Shown here one piece after another: positions 58,867 to 64,000 of a stretch of 64,000 nucleotides of DNA. This DNA comes from Arachnopeziza araneosa (Eukaryota; Ascomycota; Leotiomycetes; Helotiales; Arachnopezizaceae). The notes beneath the pieces are model-generated. The model did no database searches. It had not been told where the DNA came from and saw only the letters and a list, made by a program, of their open reading frames with translations. Where the stretch lies: positions 744,001 to 808,000 of the forward strand of contig QYAI01000001.1 in assembly GCA_003988855.1 (NCBI GenBank). Reading direction: 5' to 3'. The position numbers and the translations under genes are program-made. Numbering within the stretch: position 1 is the stretch's first letter; each line of letters begins with the position of its first letter.

Positions 58867-59566
58867 CTTTGCGACCTACTTCATATTCTCGCCTCAATGT
58901 TCTCAGCATACATCCACTGTTTGGTGCTGAGAGTCAGCGAGTTTGGTGCTGCGGATGCATAGGTAAGATCGCTAGAGCGACAATTACGAGATGCTATGTC
59001 CTTGTGGGTTGGAAGCTGAAGGAAAGCTAAGTTGAAGTTATTGAGATCGCGAAAACACGTCTAGTTACTACTTACGCCGGTCGAACCTGAAAGTACCTTC
59101 AGGGGCTTGGAAGTATAAAACTTGGTAGACACTCCAATTGGGAGGTCGGAAGTTAAATTCTATGATTAATTTTGGCCGTAGAGTAGAGTAGAGTCACAGA
59201 AAGGAATAAACTGTGCCGTTGGGTTGACTGCGGATAGAAGCAGCCTCCCTGGCTTGCACTAGCCACCTGAGGCTGAAGGTTTGCAATTCCTTCCCCCACC
59301 CCACTTCTCTACCGTGTTGCACCATCTTTGGAGGCAACTTGTTGCCATTCTCAGCATCAATACGTGTCACTGTACCTTCAAAGCTTCTTTGTCACTTGCT
59401 TTCTGTTAGTTCTTCTCTCATCAAAGTTCGAGCTTCATCCCTTTTTTCAGCTGTTAATTGGCCAATGAAAGTTGTTTGCCGTCTCCAGATGGGACAGAAA
59501 TTCCTCTTACCTCCTCCTTGGTCACCCTTTACATGAGAATGAGCTTACATAAATAAGAAACTTAGG
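58867..59566. promoter_or_regulatory. Divergent promoter region
   Basis: This is 700 bp between the JmjC gene (-) and coq2 (+). No coding exon was recognised. A 65-codon frame at 59339 is taken as leader sequence of coq2. Confidence 0.5.
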
Positions 59567-60814
59567 ATGCTTACTACAAAGATTCTCACTAGGCGGTCTA
59601 TTCTTAGTCTTCCTAATGGATGCAAACGTATGCTGCTTCGAAGTCCTCATGGATATTCGACCGTGTTATTAGATTCCAGTGCACGTTTTCTAAGAGTCTA
59701 CACAACACCAATCGGGAAAGAAAGATACAGTGAACAACTCCAGAAATCTTTTTCTACTTCAACCAGATGGTTTACTGAAGCAAGCATACAACATGGGACC
59801 GTTCCCGATAAAAGTCTAAACGCAAATGCAGCTGCTATTTCTAAATATGAGCCACCACGAACTGGCCTTCTTTCACATCTGCCTTCCTCGTGGGTGCCAT
59901 ACGCAGAGCTCATAAGAGTCGACAAACCCACAGGAGCCTACTATCTCTTCTTCCCATGCCTGTTTTCAACACTTCTAGCGGCTCCACTTGCATTTCCCAT
60001 GGCATCGCCATTATCAGTCCTGGGAACCTCTCTTCTCTTCTTTAGTGGTGCTGTTATCATGCGTGGAGCAGGTTGTATCATCAATGACCTATGGGATCGA
60101 AATCTTGATCCACATGTCCGACGAACCAAATTCCGGCCGATTGCCCGTGGAGCGGTCACTCCTTTCAACGCTCTTACTTTCACAGGTGTTCAGCTTTTCG
60201 CAGGTCTTGGAGTACTCCTTCAATTCCCATACCAATGTTTAGCCTACGGAATACCAAGCTTGCTCTTTGTCGCATCTTATCCCCTAGCTAAACGAGTTAC
60301 CCACTACCCACAATTTGTCCTCGGCCTGACTTTCTCCTGGGGAACTATCATGGGATTTCCTGCTCTTGGTGTTGATCTTCTCCAGAATAGTGCAGCCTTG
60401 ACTGCAGCGGCCGCCTTGTATGCGTCCAATGTTGCATGGACGGTTCTATATGACATGATTTATGCTCATATGGACATCAAGGATGACGCAAAAGCTGGGA
60501 TCAAGAGCATTGCTCTAAGACATGACAAGCAAACTAAGCAAATCCTCAGTGGACTTGCTGTCACACAATTGGGCTTGCTAGCAGCTGCAGGCGTGGCTTC
60601 TGGGGCAGGCCCTGCGTTTTTCGTTGGTAGTTGTGGTGGCGCAGCAATCACTCTCGCGGTTATGATCAAGAAAGTTAATCTGAAAAGCGTCAAAGATTGC
60701 TGGTGGTGGTTTGTAAATGGATGTTGGTTGACTGGAGGTGTCATTTCTCTCGGACTGGGAGCGGATTACCTGATTCGATATTCAGAGGCAGCTAAAGAAA
60801 TTCCTCCGAGATAA
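59567..60814 (+). CDS. coq2: 4-hydroxybenzoate polyprenyltransferase (Coq2), ubiquinone synthesis
   Basis: Mitochondrial inner-membrane prenyltransferase that attaches the polyprenyl tail to 4-hydroxybenzoate. Single exon, 415 aa. The N-terminal about 100 residues are rich in Arg, Ser and Thr (MLTTKILTRRSILSLPNGCK) and fit a mitochondrial presequence. UbiA-family features include ELIRVDKPTGAYYLFFPCLF and the first Asp-rich motif, NDLWDRNLD (residues 173-181). The second motif is DMIYAHMDIKDD (starting at 296). Nine or so membrane helices follow the usual layout, for example YGIPSLLFVASYPLAKRVTHY. The final residues (IPPR) are polar. The gene diverges from the JmjC gene. No defect was seen. 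Confidence 0.95.
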   Translation: MLTTKILTRRSILSLPNGCKRMLLRSPHGYSTVLLDSSARFLRVYTTPIGKERYSEQLQKSFSTSTRWFTEASIQHGTVPDKSLNANAAAISKYEPPRTGLLSHLPSSWVPYAELIRVDKPTGAYYLFFPCLFSTLLAAPLAFPMASPLSVLGTSLLFFSGAVIMRGAGCIINDLWDRNLDPHVRRTKFRPIARGAVTPFNALTFTGVQLFAGLGVLLQFPYQCLAYGIPSLLFVASYPLAKRVTHYPQFVLGLTFSWGTIMGFPALGVDLLQNSAALTAAAALYASNVAWTVLYDMIYAHMDIKDDAKAGIKSIALRHDKQTKQILSGLAVTQLGLLAAAGVASGAGPAFFVGSCGGAAITLAVMIKKVNLKSVKDCWWWFVNGCWLTGGVISLGLGADYLIRYSEAAKEIPPR

Positions 60815-62094
60815 GGCTCGGCTACCTATGTACCATATGACTTCTGGACGGCTTTAGATTTGAGGAGTGATCTGAAGAAAGAGAGCTCCGGGGATAAAGC
60901 TATAAAAAAGATGGAGTTAGCTACTCTTCATAGTATGTATATGCCTCCGCCCACTGTAGAATAGATATTTGATCCCCTATCGAGAAAGTAACCGAGCTAG
61001 AGCAGATTGGAAGTACCTACCTAGGTAGGTATTATCTTTTTGAGCATCACGTGCTTAGAAAAACGTCGACTTGGGTATGTGTAAGGTAAGTAGTAGGATT
61101 GACTTATCCTCTTCATTGAAGATTCTCGGTCAGAGGTTTTAAGATCATATAGACTCCGGATATTTAGAGCTCTCTCATAACACTCTATATACGTAATATC
61201 TAAGGACTATGCAGATATCAAGGGTTTATTGGGACAGTAGCGAAGCCTTCATGCCAGGTACCTCAAACTCTTTTAAGTAACCAACCAGGGAGAAATTCAA
61301 AATAAGGACGAGTAATAATGAACACTATATTGTAAAGTGATGAAATTATCAACTCCATAACATATTGCATAAGCTTCATACTCCTCATTTAGATGTGTGC
61401 AGGATCTCCACTCAAACAGCGTACTTGAAGTCTCAAAGGTGTTAGTCTGCCGCCTACGTCAGATGTGTGGAGTGCTTTACAAGAGCTTGGGCCGGGGGCG
61501 GATCAAAGGCTTCCAGACTACAGACTACGAATGCATTGTACGTAGACAGAGGAGATCCGAGGTCGTGAGTTGCCAACAAAGTGTGAATGACTTTTTTAAT
61601 GCTCAACAATACAGCCAAATAGAGTAGATTGGTATGTGAGAGGAGAAACATTACTGGGCCGATTGCATGACTGTTGTCAGGCCATCGCTCAGTGGAGGGG
61701 TAACAGCGACTTGCAAAACATGAGATTTTGAGCGTCTCAAGCAGCAATCACGTCTACAAACTTCTCATTTTGGCTCCATATGCACTGAGTTGGATTTAAT
61801 TGTAGGTATCCCAGTATTCCGAGCTATCCTAGTGTTCTTAGTTGGTATCTTCTGCATCATGAGTTGACTTGCATGATTTTGTGCTTAGCGCCCTGCTGAG
61901 TTGGATGACATCAATTAATCAATACCGAGCACTCCGTCACTCCAACTACAACCTTAAAGACAAACGCCTCCCCTGATCAACCCTCGGCACTCCACAAACG
62001 TATTTAAACAAAGGCCAAATCAGCGCATCCTTTCAACTTGTTCAAAACATATCTCAAATACCTATTCAACACTATAACAACCACAGTCACAAAT
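60815..62094. other. AT-rich intergenic with an 18-bp palindrome
   Basis: This holds the 3' region of coq2 and the promoter of the MARVEL gene. The frames at 61397 (+) and 61454 (-) are antisense to each other and show no features. A perfect palindrome lies at 61014-61031. No RNA gene was recognised. Confidence 0.5.
61014..61031. repeat. Perfect 18-bp palindrome
   Basis: TACCTACCTAGGTAGGTA equals its own reverse complement. Related half-sites (CTACCTAC, GTAGGTA) appear in other gaps of this window (near 38490 and 52230). Confidence 0.7.
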
Positions 62095-62642
62095 ATGGGC
62101 TTGGTTCAAGCCATTCTACGAGGTTCGCAGTTTATCTGGACTCTGCTTGCCACCGCACTCATCGGAAATGCTATCGCTGAGGCGTTTGCTGGGAACCCGT
62201 CATCTGTCAACTACGCAATGTTTGTTTGTGTTTTTGCTTGGATAGCGCTCTTCATTGGCGTCGCATCTCTCTTTGTCTCCGCTCTCCCATGGATTGCGCT
62301 CTTGGTTTTGGATGCCCTTGCTACATTTTTTACATTCATTGCCGGCGTGGTTTTGGCTGCTAAGCTTGGTGTTCATAGCTGCGGTAATAAGGTATGTAGC
62401 TGTAGCCGTGATCATCTAGATATAGTAAATAATGGGACTTCTAGCTCTACGTTGACACCAACCCGTTGACAGATGGTTCGCATCATCCAAGCCAGCGGTG
62501 TCACGAATTACAAGCTAGTACGGCTTTCTTCTGGTTTCTTTTTGCGTCTTTTGCCGCATCGGTCGCCCTCGACTTCATAGAGCGAGGAGGCTCATCTTTG
62601 GGACGCAGCCGCAGAGGTACGCCTGCCATGTCTCAGGTCTAA
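62095..62642 (+). CDS. MARVEL-domain (Nce102-like) membrane protein
   Basis: Small four-helix plasma-membrane protein of the MARVEL/Nce102 type, likely at eisosome-like membrane domains. Two exons, 62095-62383 and 62473-62642 (89-nt intron, donor GTAATA), give 153 codons (152 aa). The start MGLVQAILRGSQFIWTLLAT places the first helix at about residues 9-30. Helices 2 and 3 are in the first exon (VFAWIALFIGVASLF, WIALLVLDALATFFTFIAGVV). The fourth lies in exon 2 (STAFFWFLFASFAASVALDF), after a short loop with Cys and His (CDGSHHPSQRCHELQA) typical of the family. The C-terminus is cytosolic (GRSRRGTPAMSQV). Reading past the donor would add a different, non-conserved tail and an early stop. The splice phase supports the model. 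Confidence 0.85.
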
Positions 62643-63241
62643 AGTGGTAAGCAGTTCTTTGCGATATGCGACCCAACTGCGTATCGATCTCAACATATAT
62701 TCCCTAATATTAGCTAACTTGATTCTACGCAGGAGGACCCGGGATCTGATGCAGGCATCTTGAGACAGATAATAGAGATGTCGATCCACCGCTGCTTTCG
62801 AACTGGATTCATATGGATACCCAAGAGGCTCGTGTTCTTTGTCGGGCGGTGGTTATTTGAGTAAATGGCATGGAGTTTTGATTGTATAATTATTTGGGTT
62901 TGCAGTCAGGGACCGTCATAGCCTTCACCAGCTAATGTGTATATCAATGGGATATGACAACTAAATAACGAAAAAAGCTATTTTCATCATATTTAAATCA
63001 AGCTGCTATATGAATTGGTTCAATTGTAATACTGTAAAGCCTTTACAAGGTTCATCTTGCTCAATGAACAATGTCAATTGACATCATTACTCCGAATTGT
63101 GTACAGATGGTAATACCATTCGTCTACTACAGTATGACCTAATGCCCGTGTTTTCATAAATTAAACTCTATCCGCATACCCCCATGAAACGCCAATCCTA
63201 TGCAGTCCTCAAAATCCTATGGATTGAGGTATCCACTTGTA
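62643..63241. other. Intergenic between convergent genes
   Basis: 3' regions of the MARVEL gene (+) and the Mim2-like gene (-). AT-rich, with no gene or repeat recognised. Confidence 0.5.
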
Positions 63242-63652
63242 TTACAATGTAGCCGCAGCTTGCACAGCTCCAGCAGCTTTGAATGCAATCTTACTTGTAT
63301 AACGAACCTCCACAGGATACATCCACGTCATCCACTTCGCCCAGCCTGCGAGAACCGCCATTAATTAGTATACCATTTTCTTTGCCATCTAATATGCCAG
63401 GTAATATGAATCCAGATGTGAATACTCACTCCAATATGCAACCTTCCTGCCAAAGTACTTCCCAACCCATGGCACAAGGATCATCGTCAACATCAGCTCT
63501 AGCTGCTGTAAGCTAGCTTCCCATTCTTTTTGTGCGTCGGATTCGTCTTCAGAGAAGTCGGAGCTGGCCACGGATGAAGGAAGTGAATCGACTTCGTCTT
63601 GGTCATTGGAGGATTCGGGACCTTGAAGGATGTATGAGTCGGAAGTAGACAT
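63242..63652 (-). CDS. Probable mitochondrial import protein Mim2
   Basis: Mim2 is a small single-pass outer-membrane protein that helps insert alpha-helical proteins. Two exons, 63430-63652 and 63242-63345 (84-nt intron), give 109 codons (108 aa). The first half is acidic and Ser-rich (DEVDSLPSSVASSDFSEDESD). A short helix (KEWEASLQQLELMLTMILVP) leads to WVGKYFGRKVAYW and, after the splice, SWAKWMTWMYPVEVRYTSK. The last is the part I associate with fungal Mim2 proteins. The length is close to known members (about 90-120 aa). Identification rests on memory of these short motifs, so it is tentative. The exon junction and motif order are convincing as a real gene. It is convergent with the MARVEL gene. 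Confidence 0.6.
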
Positions 63653-63956
63653 TTTGGGATAGAAAGATGTAGATGGATATTTCCCAGAAGTGCTACCTCC
63701 TGTCGCAAGGAAACATTGGGTTTGGAAAGAAGCTTGCGAGTTCTGGTGTCCAGTTCTATCGACGATTGCCGAATGGGCAGGTCATTCACGTGACTGCTCC
63801 GCTTGAGTCACTGCCTTGGGTAGGAATTCCCTGTGGGCAAATTCAAGACTCGAACCACGCTTTCCAAACATAATACAACCTCATACCTCGATTTACAAGT
63901 TTCATCCGCTTTTAGAGATTAACCTCTGAATTGATCTCCCTTTGAAGATTGTAAGT
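63653..63956. other. Intergenic
   Basis: Promoter of the Mim2-like gene and the leader of a possible gene at the right edge. Nothing else was recognised. Confidence 0.4.
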
Positions 63957-64000
63957 ATGGCGGATGTCGTAAGTTTTGCCCAGTATTTTCCCCCTCAATC
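63957..64000 (+). CDS. Possible start of a gene cut by the right edge
   Basis: An ATG at 63957-63959 (context AAGTATGG) begins MADV and is directly followed by a donor-like GTAAGT. This resembles genes with a tiny first exon. There is too little sequence to identify it. Confidence 0.2.
   Translation, partial: MADVVSFAQYFPPQ

Noticed and set aside
1..64000. Transposons, secondary-metabolite clusters, viral elements, CRISPR arrays
   Set aside because: No transposase, reverse transcriptase, polyketide or peptide synthase, terminal repeat, viral gene or spaced repeat array was seen on either strand.

Overview
The window is nuclear DNA of a filamentous ascomycete (Pezizomycotina). The evidence is short GT-AG introns of about 45-100 nt in most genes, compact genes on both strands, fungus-specific families (Flc membrane proteins, Bud6, GPI-type Cys-rich proteins, MARVEL/Nce102-like) and secreted pectinases. 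The protein content suggests a plant-associated Leotiomycete, but that rank is an inference. No rRNA, tRNA, CRISPR array, plasmid part, transposon or virus was recognised.

Layout from left to right. 1-4 kb: the start of a gene running off the left edge (minus strand) and a long, mostly non-coding stretch with simple repeats. 4-17 kb, all minus strand: a secreted phytase-like esterase, the nuclear export receptor exportin-1/CRM1, alanine:glyoxylate aminotransferase, a class II aldolase-family protein and a Cys-rich membrane protein. 17.4-20.2 kb, plus strand: peroxisomal acyl-CoA oxidase. 20.9-29.9 kb, minus strand: a DHA1-type MFS transporter, an inositol/sugar transporter and the polarity protein Bud6. 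32.4-39.4 kb: the ataxin-2/Pbp1 homologue (+), an alkyltransferase-like DNA repair protein (-), a Cys-rich GPI-type wall protein (+) and the PP1 regulator Ypi1 (+). 40-45.7 kb: a mitochondrial DUF1279 protein (-), then pectin methylesterase (-) and endopolygalacturonase (+), which diverge from one 1.25-kb promoter. 46.4-50.6 kb, minus strand: an orphan membrane protein and an Flc-family protein. 52.4-64 kb: RNA helicase Has1 (+), a large JmjC/zinc-finger chromatin protein (-), Coq2 (+), a MARVEL protein (+), a probable Mim2 mitochondrial import factor (-) and perhaps the start of a gene at the right edge.

Most genes are unrelated housekeeping loci. The clearest functional unit is the pectinase pair: the methylesterase de-esterifies pectin and so prepares the substrate of the polygalacturonase. 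Their shared promoter carries matches to the galacturonic-acid-response element known from other fungi. Two metabolic neighbours (acyl-CoA oxidase and alanine:glyoxylate aminotransferase) fit peroxisomal/glyoxylate metabolism, but the order suggests no operon-like unit.

I rebuilt many gene models by hand from splice sites and homology. Where exon sums are stated they are whole numbers of codons. Three unusual splicing cases stand out: a 14-nt exon encoding the catalytic site of acyl-CoA oxidase, a 17-nt exon in Has1 and a GC-AG intron in the polygalacturonase. I did not find a convincing new multi-gene system.
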